Below are positions 23,793-32,297 of a stretch of DNA of 37,694 nucleotides, in pieces. Both the position numbers and the translations under genes were made by a program. The stretch comes from Gammaproteobacteria bacterium (GTDB lineage: Bacteria > Pseudomonadota > Gammaproteobacteria > Eutrophobiales > Eutrophobiaceae): the NCBI GenBank assembly GCA_016198885.1, contig JACQHV010000225.1, forward strand, positions 1-37,694. The letters are read 5' to 3'. A model generated the notes under the pieces. That model saw only the letters and a list, made by a program, of their open reading frames with translations, was not told where the DNA came from and did not search any database. The stretch's first letter is position 1, and every line of letters starts with the position of its first letter.

Positions 23793-25136
23793 TTATTTCA
23801 GGCCGAGTTTGTTTTCCAGATAATGAATATCCGTACCGCCTGAGATATAAGCTGAATCATGCACCAGCTTCTGATGCAACGGTATATTGGTTTTGATGCC
23901 CTCAATTACAATTTCGGACAAGGCCATGGACATGCGGGACAATGCCAGTTCACGGGTATCGCCATGCACAATCAGTTTGCCAATCATTGAATCATAATGC
24001 GGCGGCACCTTGTATCCTCCATAGATATGCGTATCAACCCGCACACCCAAACCACCCGGAGGATGATAGTGTTCTATCGTGCCTGGTGATGGCATAAAGG
24101 TTTCCGGGTCTTCGGCATTAATACGGCATTCAATGGCATGTCCACGGATTTGTACATCATCCTGACGATAACTTAATTTTTCACCGCTTGCGATGCGCAG
24201 TTGTTCCCTGATGATATCAATTCCTGTCACCATTTCCGTAACTGGATGTTCCACCTGTATGCGTGTATTCATTTCAATAAAATAAAATTGTTCGTCCTGA
24301 TATAGAAATTCGAAGGTTCCCGCACTCCGGTATCCTATCTGGCGACATGCACTGACACAGCGTTCGCTTATTGTGCGCCGTATCTTCCTGTGGATTCCCG
24401 TGGCAGGCGCTTCTTCTATAACTTTCTGGTGACGACGCTGCATGGAACAATCGCGTTCACCGAGAGAAATGACATTACCATGCTGATCAGCCAGGACCTG
24501 TACTTCGATATGTCTGGGATGGCTCAGATATTTCTCCATATAGACAGCATCATTATCAAATGCGGTCTTTGCCTCTGATCGTGTAATTGAAATGGCGTTA
24601 CGTAATGACGCTTCACTGTGCACGACGCGCATACCGCGTCCACCTCCACCGCCTGCAGCCTTGATAATAACAGGGTAGCCAATATCCCGGGCAATCCTGA
24701 AATTCTCATCCGGATTATCACCTAGCGGCCCTTCTGATCCGGGAACACACGGGATACCGGCCTTTTTCATGGCGAAGATGGCTGAAACCTTGTCTCCCAT
24801 CAGGCGGATGGTCTCTGCTTTCGGTCCAATAAATATGAATCCGCTCTGTTCGACGCGTTCGGCGAAATCGGCATTCTCTGACAAAAACCCGTACCCGGGA
24901 TGTATGGCAACAGCATCGGTGACCTCAGCGGCACTGATTACCGCCGGGATATTAAGATAACTTTCCGAGGATGCTGACGGTCCGATACATACTGATTCAT
25001 CAGCGAGAAAAACATGTTTCTGGTCTCTATCCACCTCGGAATAGATCGCAACTGTTTTGATACCCGATTCCCGACAGGCACGCAAGATGCGCAGGGCAAT
25101 TTCACCACGATTTGCAATAACAATTTTTTCCAGCAT
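23793..25136 (-). CDS. accC: Biotin carboxylase subunit of acetyl-CoA carboxylase
   Basis: The 447-residue ATP-grasp enzyme carboxylates biotin on AccB, the first half of malonyl-CoA formation for fatty acids. Motifs: IANRGEIALRILRACRE, HPGYGFLSENADFA, the ATP lid KAAGGGGGRGMRVV, GERDCSMQRRHQKVIEEAPA, and FIEMNTRIQVEHPVTEMVTGID. Length equals E. coli AccC (449). Start ATG at 25136. The 103-base gap to accB is longer than typical operon spacing. It contains no hairpin I can identify, so separate regulation is possible but unproven. Confidence 0.98.
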   Translation of the reverse strand: MLEKIVIANRGEIALRILRACRESGIKTVAIYSEVDRDQKHVFLADESVCIGPSASSESYLNIPAVISAAEVTDAVAIHPGYGFLSENADFAERVEQSGFIFIGPKAETIRLMGDKVSAIFAMKKAGIPCVPGSEGPLGDNPDENFRIARDIGYPVIIKAAGGGGGRGMRVVHSEASLRNAISITRSEAKTAFDNDAVYMEKYLSHPRHIEVQVLADQHGNVISLGERDCSMQRRHQKVIEEAPATGIHRKIRRTISERCVSACRQIGYRSAGTFEFLYQDEQFYFIEMNTRIQVEHPVTEMVTGIDIIREQLRIASGEKLSYRQDDVQIRGHAIECRINAEDPETFMPSPGTIEHYHPPGGLGVRVDTHIYGGYKVPPHYDSMIGKLIVHGDTRELALSRMSMALSEIVIEGIKTNIPLHQKLVHDSAYISGGTDIHYLENKLGLK

Positions 25137-25239
25137 GAATTCTATTCAGACGGTAATCAAAAATTATCTCTGGTTTATTATTTTTAAGGTAATCGGCAAA
25201 GTTCCGGAAAAATGAATTGAAGGGATTTCAGATAAAATT

Positions 25240-25701
25240 TTACGAAATTACGAATAATGGCTGACCATATTCTACAGGTTCTCCATTCTCTGCGAGAATC
25301 TTGCTTATGACCCCACTGGTATCTGCCTCGATCTGATTCATGATCTTCATGGCCTCGATAATACATATTACATCGCCTTTAGCCACGGTTTGTCCTTTCT
25401 CAACAAATGGGGGTGCCCCGGGTGATGGCGATAAATAAAAGATACCCACCATGGGTGATGTAACGATATGGCCTGTCTCTTCCGGCAGTGCGGGTTCACT
25501 TACCGGTTTGGCAGAAACAGTCGTCCCGACAGCGGTTGTCTGCGTTGATTCAATATGGCCGGGTACCTGAACAAATGTCTGGGTTGCTCCGGAGCTATGA
25601 CGACTGATACGAACGGATTCTTCTCCCTCGTGTATTTCTATTTCGGATATAGCCGACTGTTCCAGTAATTCGATCAGCTTTTTTACCTTGCGCAGATCCA
25701 T
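25240..25701 (-). CDS. accB: Biotin carboxyl carrier protein of acetyl-CoA carboxylase
   Basis: The 153-residue protein carries biotin on K119 in the motif IEAMKIMNQIEAD. The N-terminus MDLRKVKKLIELLEQS is the usual BCCP dimer/AccC interface helix, followed by a Pro/Ala/Thr-rich linker (about 45-75), and the biotinyl domain with PMVGIFYLSPSPGAPPFVEKGQTVAKGD, including the protruding thumb. ATG at 25701 has AGGA eight bases upstream. It follows aroQ by 18 bases, as in E. coli-like order. Confidence 0.97.
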   Translation of the reverse strand: MDLRKVKKLIELLEQSAISEIEIHEGEESVRISRHSSGATQTFVQVPGHIESTQTTAVGTTVSAKPVSEPALPEETGHIVTSPMVGIFYLSPSPGAPPFVEKGQTVAKGDVICIIEAMKIMNQIEADTSGVISKILAENGEPVEYGQPLFVIS

Positions 25702-25719
25702 TGGTTATCCTGTGTCAGT

Positions 25720-26163
25720 TTAACGTCCGGCAAGCCGTTGCACGGCAGCCTGCATGGCCAGCTCATAGCCAAGCGCGCCCGTACCACTGATGACAGCGAC
25801 AGCAATATCGGAGAGATAAGAACGCCTGCGAAATTCTTCACGGGCGAATACATTCGATAAATGCACCTCGATAAACGGTGTCTTGACGCTGAGAAAGGCG
25901 TCACGCAGCGCAATGCTGGTATGCGTAAATGCCCCCGGATTGATAATAATGAAATCAATCTTGTTCTTGTTGGCCGACTGAATTTGATCCACCAGTTCAT
26001 GTTCGGCATTACTCTGAAAACAGGTCACAATATGGCCGTCACTTTTGGCCCGTTGCCTGATACGCTCGTTGATCTCTTCCAATGTAGTGGTGCCGTAAAC
26101 CTCGGGTTCACGTTGACCCAGCAAGTTCAGGTTTGGCCCATGCAGCACCAGAAAATTTGCCAT
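25720..26163 (-). CDS. aroQ: 3-dehydroquinate dehydratase, type II
   Basis: The 147-residue dodecameric enzyme makes 3-dehydroshikimate in the shikimate pathway. Motifs: LVLHGPNLNLLGQREPEVYG (with the active-site Tyr in the lid), QSNAEHELVDQI, INPGAFTHTSIALRDAF, FIEVHLSNVFAREEFRRRSYLSDIAVAVISGTGALGYELAM (with His and Arg of the active site). Start ATG at 26163. The 125-base gap upstream contains no gene. Transcriptionally it follows the TlpA-like gene and leads into accB. Confidence 0.97.
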   Translation of the reverse strand: MANFLVLHGPNLNLLGQREPEVYGTTTLEEINERIRQRAKSDGHIVTCFQSNAEHELVDQIQSANKNKIDFIIINPGAFTHTSIALRDAFLSVKTPFIEVHLSNVFAREEFRRRSYLSDIAVAVISGTGALGYELAMQAAVQRLAGR

Positions 26164-26288
26164 AGCATATGCTCGTTGTTATTACTATGGAGATAAGAAC
26201 AATTAACAGCATATTAACAGAAGATTCCACCAAAATCGATCATTTTCACATGGCAATGATCGGCCCGATTGCAGTGGAGAGTATTGAT

Positions 26289-26852
26289 TTATAAGAGCGA
26301 GGTAATGACGCGCTCGGCATCCGCCGCCTGGAGCGGACCGGGTTTGATAAATGCGATATGGGACTCACGGTTGATAATGACCGTGTAGGGTAATGCACCA
26401 AAATAATTGCCATATTGTGTTGCAACATCGATAACTTCTTCCTCGCCAACCAGGATCGGGTAATTGATACCCAAGGTAGTGGCGAATTCACGCACATCCC
26501 TGGCCTGTTGCAGGGCGATGCCGATGAATTGCAACCCCTGATCAGCAAACTTCTCCTGTAATTTGATAAATTCCGGAATCTCATCACGACAGGGCGGGCA
26601 CCACGTGGCCCAGAAATTTATCGCCACTACCTTGCCATCCCATTCTGTCACATTATGCATTGCACCATTCATATCGGGCAGACTGAACTCTGGACGCAAC
26701 CGGCCGATGATATCTGTACCTGACCTGCTGATCGTAACGTTGGTGTTGGTCTGATTCGTATCCGCCTGAAATGATCGGTGTACCTTAAACCCGATAACAC
26801 CGGACAGGATGGCAATAATCAACCCTATTCCGATTAGCCTGGTTTTTTTCAC
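26289..26852 (-). CDS. TlpA/ResA-like membrane-anchored thioredoxin
   Basis: The 187-residue protein has an N-terminal signal anchor (MKKTRLIGIGLIIAILSGVI), then a periplasmic thioredoxin fold with active site WCPPC (C85, C88) in INFWATWCPPCRDEIPEF, and the cis-Pro region GALPYTVII. This class reduces disulfides in the periplasm, for example in cytochrome c maturation. The start is a GTG at 26852 that overlaps the dsbD stop (GTGA). The coupling to dsbD suggests it receives electrons from DsbD, which is inference. Confidence 0.92.
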   Translation of the reverse strand: MKKTRLIGIGLIIAILSGVIGFKVHRSFQADTNQTNTNVTISRSGTDIIGRLRPEFSLPDMNGAMHNVTEWDGKVVAINFWATWCPPCRDEIPEFIKLQEKFADQGLQFIGIALQQARDVREFATTLGINYPILVGEEEVIDVATQYGNYFGALPYTVIINRESHIAFIKPGPLQAADAERVITSLL

Positions 26853-28702
26853 AAGGCTGTTGCCTCTCTAACATGCTGAACAAATACCTCAGACTCAACA
26901 AATCCGATTAGCCGAAAGGCCTTGCGCTCTTCTCCATTGCCAAAAAACAGGATCGCAGGCGGACCAAAAAGTTCAAATCTCTTTAACAAGGCATTGTCAT
27001 TTTCATCATTGGCTGTTACATCTGCCTTGAGCAAAATCACATCCTGTAATACCTGACGCACTTCAGGATCCGGGAAGGTTAATTTCTCCATCTCCTTGCA
27101 TGTGATACACCAGTCTGCATAAAAGTCCAGCATCACTGCCTTGTCCTTCTCTGTGGCGACAGCGAGTACACGATCCAGATCATCCACACTCTTGATCCTG
27201 ACAAACACAAGCTGTTTTATTTGGCCTGAATTCGTTGCGATCCCCTGCAGGGGCCTGAAGACATCCTGACCACCGCTTGCCGCACCAACGATGAGGGCTC
27301 CGCCATAGACCAGCATCGCAAGTCCCAGTCCTTTCCACAATCTCTGCCAACCAGCATCTGGATCAAGTCTGTCGAGCGCGCCCATATAAATAGCAGTCAC
27401 AATGAATAACAACGCCCACAGCATTAGAGTCACAGGACCGGGTAATACGCGTTCAAGAAACCAGATCGCCACGCCGAGCATGATGACCCCGAATACCCTT
27501 TTAATACTTTCCATCCATGCCCCGGCCTTCGGTAGTAACTTGCCGGCAGATGTCCCGATAATGATTAATGGCGCACCCATACCAAGTCCCATCGATAACA
27601 GTGCGAATCCACCCAGCACTGCATTACCCGTCTGGCTGATATATAACAGGGCGCCTGCAAGTGGAGGGGCGACACACGGACCGACAATAATAGCCGACAA
27701 CAACCCCATTACAGATGCGCCTCGAAGACTATTCCGTTCTTGACTATTACCTGCAGCAGACAGGCGGCTATGCCAACTACCCGGTAATTGCAACTCATAG
27801 AAACCAAACATCGACAAGGCCAGCAGGACAAAAATCCCGCTAAAAACAACAATTGCCCAGGTATTTTGTGATGCGGCTTGCAGATTAAAATGAAATGAGC
27901 CCGCTATTACCCCCAGTACAGCATAGGTGACAGCCATCGCCAACACATAGGCCAGAGATAAGAAGAATGCGCGCTGGTGGGTAATATGATCACCCTGGCC
28001 AATGATGATACCGGAAAGGATAGGAATCATGGGGAATACACAGGGCGTCAGTGCCAACAACAGACCAAAACTGAAGAAGGTCAGGATATTCAACAATACA
28101 TTGCCGTCTTTCAGACTTTGGGTGATCGAATCCTGTCTGGAGATTACCTTTCCGCCTGGTCCCTGATCCATTTTGGTACCGGTTTCGGCCGCCATAGCAG
28201 GTGCAGCGACTGACTTAAGGAGTAATGAAACTGTCTTGCTGATGGGTGGATAACAGATTGCATCTTCCTTACATCCCTGATATCCAATAACGAGTTCTAC
28301 CGGTGTGGCATTCCTGCCCTGACGGACGGGTGTTAACGTTATCTCTACATCATGCCAAAGCACTTCGACGTCACCAAATACAGGATCATGTTTGAGAACA
28401 CCGCCGGGTATGGCAACTTTACCCAGTGCAACATTGCCCCCCTTGATGGCAAAATTGAATTTATCCTGATAAAGATAGTAACCGTCCGCAATCTGCCAGC
28501 GGACGATCACCCTGTCCGCAGCTGGCACTTCGGTGGACATTATGAAGGCCTCGTCAGGATTGAGAATTTCCGTTTCCCCGGATGAATTATTCCCTAGATC
28601 ACTCAAAAACCTGACGAGCTGATCATTCAGATCTGCATGAGAAACGTCTGGCCATGTAATGAGAACTACACATGCCAGCAAGATGTTTCTTGCGTTAAAC
28701 AT
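26849..28702 (-). CDS. dsbD: Thiol:disulfide interchange protein DsbD
   Basis: The 617-residue inner-membrane reductase passes electrons from cytoplasmic thioredoxin to periplasmic partners. A signal peptide (about 1-23) leads to the periplasmic alpha domain with C144 and C150 in YQGCKEDAICYPP. The membrane beta domain contains the cysteine pair C221 (LTPCVFPMIPIL) and C343 (VGPCVAPPLAG) amid eight helices. The C-terminal gamma thioredoxin domain has C532-x-x-C535 in YADWCITCKEME. All six redox cysteines are present. It lies three bases after cutA and overlaps the TlpA-like gene. Confidence 0.97.
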   Translation of the reverse strand: MFNARNILLACVVLITWPDVSHADLNDQLVRFLSDLGNNSSGETEILNPDEAFIMSTEVPAADRVIVRWQIADGYYLYQDKFNFAIKGGNVALGKVAIPGGVLKHDPVFGDVEVLWHDVEITLTPVRQGRNATPVELVIGYQGCKEDAICYPPISKTVSLLLKSVAAPAMAAETGTKMDQGPGGKVISRQDSITQSLKDGNVLLNILTFFSFGLLLALTPCVFPMIPILSGIIIGQGDHITHQRAFFLSLAYVLAMAVTYAVLGVIAGSFHFNLQAASQNTWAIVVFSGIFVLLALSMFGFYELQLPGSWHSRLSAAGNSQERNSLRGASVMGLLSAIIVGPCVAPPLAGALLYISQTGNAVLGGFALLSMGLGMGAPLIIIGTSAGKLLPKAGAWMESIKRVFGVIMLGVAIWFLERVLPGPVTLMLWALLFIVTAIYMGALDRLDPDAGWQRLWKGLGLAMLVYGGALIVGAASGGQDVFRPLQGIATNSGQIKQLVFVRIKSVDDLDRVLAVATEKDKAVMLDFYADWCITCKEMEKLTFPDPEVRQVLQDVILLKADVTANDENDNALLKRFELFGPPAILFFGNGEERKAFRLIGFVESEVFVQHVREATAL

Positions 28703-28705
28703 GAA

Positions 28706-29032
28706 TTATTTTGTGTTCTGGGTTATCCAGTGAAGATAGCCTTCCAGGCCTGCATTGATAGGGACAGCTATTATTTCGGGAAGTTCGTAGGGATGCAGGG
28801 ATTCAATCTTCTGTTCAACTTCCGGATAACGGTCACGGGTTGTTTTAATCAGCAGCAAATATTCTTCAGCGAAATCGACTTTATTACCCCACCTGAAATA
28901 AGACTGTATCCCTGGAAAGATATTGACACATGCGGCAAGGTTATTTGCGACCAGATCCTGGGCGATCTTCTTGGCCGTGATTGATCCGGGGCAGGTGGTA
29001 AGAACCAGCACTTGTTTTATATCCTGACTCAT
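28706..29032 (-). CDS. cutA: CutA1 divalent-cation tolerance family protein
   Basis: The 108-residue protein is the small trimeric CutA1 type: VLVLTTCPGSITAKKIAQDLVANNLAACVNI, then SYFRWGNKVDFAEEYLLLIKTT and LHPYELPEIIAVPI. Copper tolerance was the first named role; the molecular function remains uncertain. It is the first gene of the cutA-dsbD-tlpA group and is divergent from groES, the same arrangement as in E. coli. Start ATG at 29032. An inverted repeat GTAAAT-TTAT-ATTTAC lies at 29061-29076 upstream and might be an operator. Confidence 0.93.
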   Translation of the reverse strand: MSQDIKQVLVLTTCPGSITAKKIAQDLVANNLAACVNIFPGIQSYFRWGNKVDFAEEYLLLIKTTRDRYPEVEQKIESLHPYELPEIIAVPINAGLEGYLHWITQNTK

Positions 29033-29413
29033 AAATAAAAACTTAATTCATTGTTATTGAGTAAATTTATATTTACCTATTGTGCCAATACATTGAGAAA
29101 TAAGCCATTCATGAGCCAGCCTAAATTATTAAGGGGGTTAATAGCGTTTGCTTAAAATATTATTTAGCCTCCTCCTTAACTTACCACCCACCCGATTGAG
29201 ATAGTTCAGCTGACGTAAGGCTGGAAACCATATCTGGACGATATCCACCCTTTATAGCGGGTTCTGGGCAGGAACTACAGAAGTGCCAGGCTTCGATTAT
29301 CCTAATATTAAGGTCAAAAACTGGCTGGATCCGGGGTGTGTGGCCACCACCGTTCTGGACAGCCAATTCCGGAAAGAAAACTGTTTGGCCCCCCGTTTCT
29401 TATCCACTCAGGC
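29033..29413. other. cutA-groES intergenic region, possible decayed gene on the minus strand
   Basis: No convincing intact gene fills this 381-base stretch. On the minus strand, positions about 29150-29260 read in one frame as IVQIWFPALRQLNYLNRVGG, followed by KLRRRLNNILSKRY and a stop. A basic, natural-looking protein end like this has no matching upstream part: an in-frame stop precedes it and a second open frame starts further right (about 29181-29366). It could be a frameshifted remnant or chance. In E. coli this place is next to fxsA, but I see no FxsA resemblance. A GTAAAT...ATTTAC palindrome is at 29061-29076. Confidence 0.3.
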
Positions 29414-29441
29414 TTGACAGAAGGTTAACTCCTCCTATAAT
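29414..29441 (+). promoter_or_regulatory. Consensus sigma-70 promoter of groESL
   Basis: TTGACA (29414-29419) and TATAAT (29436-29441) are both perfect consensus hexamers, separated by 16 bases. The -10 element shares its last base with the CIRCE operator. A sigma-32-type heat-shock promoter was not evident, so HrcA derepression is probably the main control. Confidence 0.85.
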
Positions 29442-29467
29442 TAGCACTCACTGGATATGAGTGCTAA
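29441..29467. promoter_or_regulatory. CIRCE operator (HrcA binding site)
   Basis: TTAGCACTC (29441-29449), a nine-base spacer, and GAGTGCTAA (29459-29467) form a perfect CIRCE inverted repeat. CIRCE is bound by the HrcA repressor, which depends on GroEL for activity and so creates feedback control. It overlaps the -10 end and transcription start of the groESL promoter, an ideal place for repression. Confidence 0.95.
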
Positions 29468-29515
29468 TAAAACATTTAAATCTAACAATTAATTGATTTT
29501 CAGGAGATTAAACCT

Positions 29516-29815
29516 ATGAAGATTCGTCCATTGCAAGATCGCGTGATCGTCAAGCGTATGGAGGAGGAGCGTACCAGTGCGGGGGGTATTGTGATCCCGG
29601 ACTCGGCTACAGAAAAGCCCATACAGGGGAAGGTAATTGCCGTCGGCCCTGGCAAAATACTTGATAACGGTGAGAAAAGACCCGTCGATTTAAAAGTCGG
29701 CGAGAAGGTACTGTTTAGCAAATATTCAGGCACCGAGGTCAAGATCGATGATGAGGAATACCTCGTCATGCGTGAAGACGACATCCTGGGCGTAATTGAA
29801 AAGGAAAAGAAATAA
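29516..29815 (+). CDS. groES: Co-chaperonin GroES
   Basis: The 99-residue Hsp10 forms the heptameric lid of GroEL. It opens MKIRPLQDRVIVKRMEEERTS with the mobile loop GGIVIPDSATEKPIQGKV (which contacts GroEL through the I-V/I-like tripeptide), and ends with DEEYLVMREDDILGVIEKE. Standard length. AGGAGA lies about nine bases before the ATG. It is transcribed from the consensus promoter under CIRCE control, 57 bases before groEL. Confidence 0.98.
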   Translation: MKIRPLQDRVIVKRMEEERTSAGGIVIPDSATEKPIQGKVIAVGPGKILDNGEKRPVDLKVGEKVLFSKYSGTEVKIDDEEYLVMREDDILGVIEKEKK

Positions 29816-29872
29816 CACTTTACGATTACGCTGATCTGAATTCATGATTTTAGTAAAAGAGGAATTTTAAAA

Positions 29873-31510
29873 ATGAGTGCAAAAGAAATTAAATTTAGTG
29901 ATGACGCACGTCATCGTATGCTTAAAGGGATCAACATCATTGCCAACGCAGTGAAGGTTACACTTGGTCCAAAAGGCCGCAATGTTTTGCTTGAGAAGAG
30001 TTTTGGCGCACCAACCATCACGAAAGACGGTGTTTCCGTTGCCAAAGAAGTCGAATTAAAAGACAGGTTTGAAAATATGGGTGCACAGATGGTCAAGGAA
30101 ATCGCTTCCAAGACCTCTGATGTCGCGGGAGATGGCACCACAACTGCAACCGTTCTTGCGCAGTCCATGGTCACCGAGGGCATGAAAGCGGTCGCCGCCG
30201 GAATGAATCCTATGGATCTTAAACGCGGCATTGACAAGGCTGTGATCGTTGTCGTGGAGGAACTGAAAAAACTGTCCAAACCATGTACAGACGACAAGGC
30301 CATTGCCCAGGTAGGCACTATCTCCGCTAACGGCGATAATGCCATTGGCGACATCATTGCCGAGGCCATGGGCAAGGTAGGCAAGGAAGGCGTGATTACC
30401 GTGGAAGAAGGGTCGGGCCTTGAGAATGAAATGGATGTTGTGGAAGGCATGCAGTTCGACCGCGGTTATCTCTCACCCTACTTCATTAACAATCAGCAAT
30501 CGATGAGTGTGGAACTGGAAGATCCTTATATTTTGCTGCACGATAAAAAGGTCTCCAATATACGCGATATGTTGCCGGTGCTTGAAGCTGTTGCCAAGTC
30601 AGGCCACGCTTTATTAATCGTTGCAGAGGATGTCGAAGGCGAGGCCCTTGCGACACTTGTAGTCAACACAATTCGCGGTATTGTCAAGGTCGCCGCTGTC
30701 AAGGCACCTGGTTTCGGCGATCGTCGTAAGGCGATGCTGGAAGACATAGCTGTCCTGACCGGAGGCACGGTCGTCTCTGAAGAGGTTGGCCTGAGTCTTG
30801 AGAAAGTAAAACTGGATGATCTGGGAACCGCAAAGCGCATCGTGATTACCAAGGAAGACACCACTCTCATTGATGGCGCAGGTAAGGCCAAGGATATTGA
30901 GGGCCGGATTAACCAGATCCGCAAACAAATCGATGACGCAACTTCCGATTACGACCGTGAGAAGCTGCAGGAACGCGTGGCCAAACTGGCGGGCGGTGTT
31001 GCGGTGATCAAGGTTGGCGCAGCGACCGAGGTCGAGATGAAGGAAAAGAAAGCGCGCGTTGAAGATGCCCTGCATGCCACCCGCGCGGCTGTTGAAGAAG
31101 GTGTAGTGCCTGGCGGTGGTGTCGCCCTGTTACGCACCCTCCCTGCGCTGAATAAGGTCAAGGGCGATAATGATGAACAACTGACAGGCATCAATATTAC
31201 CAAAAGGGCCTTGCAGGAGCCTTTGCGCCAGATTGTGGAAAATGCCGGCGGTGAGGCTTCTGTAATTGTCAACAGGGTGATTGAAGGCAAGGGAAACTAT
31301 GGCTTTAATGCAACGACTGATGAATATGGCGATATGGTTCAGATGGGAATACTGGACCCCACCAAAGTAACCCGTTATGCACTGCAGAACGCCGCATCAG
31401 TAGCAGGTCTTCTGATCACAACGGAAGCCATGGTTGCAGAGATGCCAAAGGAAGAAAAACATCCCCCGCATGACATGGAAGGCATGGGAGGCATGGGCGG
31501 AATGATGTAA
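29873..31510 (+). CDS. groEL: Chaperonin GroEL
   Basis: The 545-residue Hsp60 forms a double-ring folding chamber with GroES. The ATP site shows KVTLGPKGRNVLL and AGDGTTTATV (with D87), plus TRAAVEEGVVPGGGVALLR near residue 410. The apical domain contains SPYFINNQQSMSVELEDPYILL. The C-terminus ends with the usual Gly-Met tail (GMGGMGGMM). It is a single, typical GroEL. AGAGGAA precedes the ATG. A strong terminator follows 15 bases after the stop. Confidence 0.99.
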   Translation: MSAKEIKFSDDARHRMLKGINIIANAVKVTLGPKGRNVLLEKSFGAPTITKDGVSVAKEVELKDRFENMGAQMVKEIASKTSDVAGDGTTTATVLAQSMVTEGMKAVAAGMNPMDLKRGIDKAVIVVVEELKKLSKPCTDDKAIAQVGTISANGDNAIGDIIAEAMGKVGKEGVITVEEGSGLENEMDVVEGMQFDRGYLSPYFINNQQSMSVELEDPYILLHDKKVSNIRDMLPVLEAVAKSGHALLIVAEDVEGEALATLVVNTIRGIVKVAAVKAPGFGDRRKAMLEDIAVLTGGTVVSEEVGLSLEKVKLDDLGTAKRIVITKEDTTLIDGAGKAKDIEGRINQIRKQIDDATSDYDREKLQERVAKLAGGVAVIKVGAATEVEMKEKKARVEDALHATRAAVEEGVVPGGGVALLRTLPALNKVKGDNDEQLTGINITKRALQEPLRQIVENAGGEASVIVNRVIEGKGNYGFNATTDEYGDMVQMGILDPTKVTRYALQNAASVAGLLITTEAMVAEMPKEEKHPPHDMEGMGGMGGMM

Positions 31511-31524
31511 GCAGCCATGTTGTT

Positions 31525-31554
31525 AAAAAAACCCCGCTTATTGCGGGGTTTTTT
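31525..31554 (+). terminator. Rho-independent terminator of groESL
   Basis: CCCCGC (31532-31537) pairs with GCGGGG (31543-31548) over a five-base TTATT loop. It is flanked by A7 upstream and T6 downstream, so it can also act on the opposite strand for sixA transcripts. Nothing else was seen up to 31659. Confidence 0.93.
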
Positions 31555-31659
31555 ATGCGCCTTTATTAATGGGCAGTTAATATTTGTGTAATAAAAATAT
31601 TTTAGCATTGCAGTTTTTATATTTAATTATCATTAATTACAAATCTGCAACAGGCGGAT

Positions 31660-32178
31660 TTATTCTGAGAGTTCTTTTGGGCGTATCAATTTTGCAAGCC
31701 GGGCTGAACGGTGTCCTGTCCTGATTGGACTGCTGTCATAATTTAATACGGCAATTGCTGCGGTTGTCATTAATTTACCATTATCATCAGGTTGTGGTTT
31801 TTCTTTTGAAAGAAAATTCAGCAATGCATCCAATCCCGGGTTGTGCCCTATCAAAAGCAAACAGTTTGCATATCGACCATGCTCTGAGATGACATCCAGA
31901 AGATCTTCAATTCCGGCTTCGTAGATTCTGTCGTCCCAGGTAATTCCGGGCGCCTTTTTACCAAGTTGATTACAAACTATTTGTGCTGTCATTTTCGTCC
32001 TTGTTGCAGGTGAACAAACGATACGATCCGGAACAACATTCTGCTCTTCCAGCCACGCGCCCATTTGTGATGCATTCCGGCACCCGCGTTTCGATAAAGG
32101 TCGTTCAAAATCCGCTGCTGCATCCGAAGACCAGTCGGATTTCGCATGGCGCATAATCATGAGTATATGGCTATCCAT
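31660..32178 (-). CDS. sixA: SixA-type phosphohistidine phosphatase
   Basis: The 172-residue protein belongs to the histidine phosphatase (RHG) superfamily. The catalytic motif is MRHAKSDW (R10, H11); other conserved parts are SKRGCRNASQMGAWL, CSPATRTKMTAQI, and the second His in LLLIGHNPGLD. SixA proteins dephosphorylate phosphohistidine on phosphotransfer proteins (in E. coli the nitrogen PTS). Its partner here is unknown. Start ATG at 32178. It is divergent from ppx across about 119 bases, and its proximity to ppx and ppk recurs in other genomes. Confidence 0.9.
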   Translation of the reverse strand: MDSHILMIMRHAKSDWSSDAAADFERPLSKRGCRNASQMGAWLEEQNVVPDRIVCSPATRTKMTAQIVCNQLGKKAPGITWDDRIYEAGIEDLLDVISEHGRYANCLLLIGHNPGLDALLNFLSKEKPQPDDNGKLMTTAAIAVLNYDSSPIRTGHRSARLAKLIRPKELSE

Positions 32179-32297
32179 TTAGCAGCGGTTTGCTTGTTAC
32201 TGGTAAATTTTTTAATTTCATTTTATGTTATTACAATGTTCAAATTAACATCATATCGCTAGTCTATCGTCATCATGTCACCTCCCGTTATTATATT

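Noticed and set aside
25137..25239. Riboswitch or attenuator between accB and accC
   Set aside because: Only a short GATTACC duplication is visible. There is no convincing stem or terminator, so no RNA element is called.
29911..30450. Minus-strand open frame of 179 codons
   Set aside because: It is opposite groEL. Long antisense frames are common over this gene because of its codon bias, and the Ser/Pro/Thr-rich sequence is typical of such shadows.
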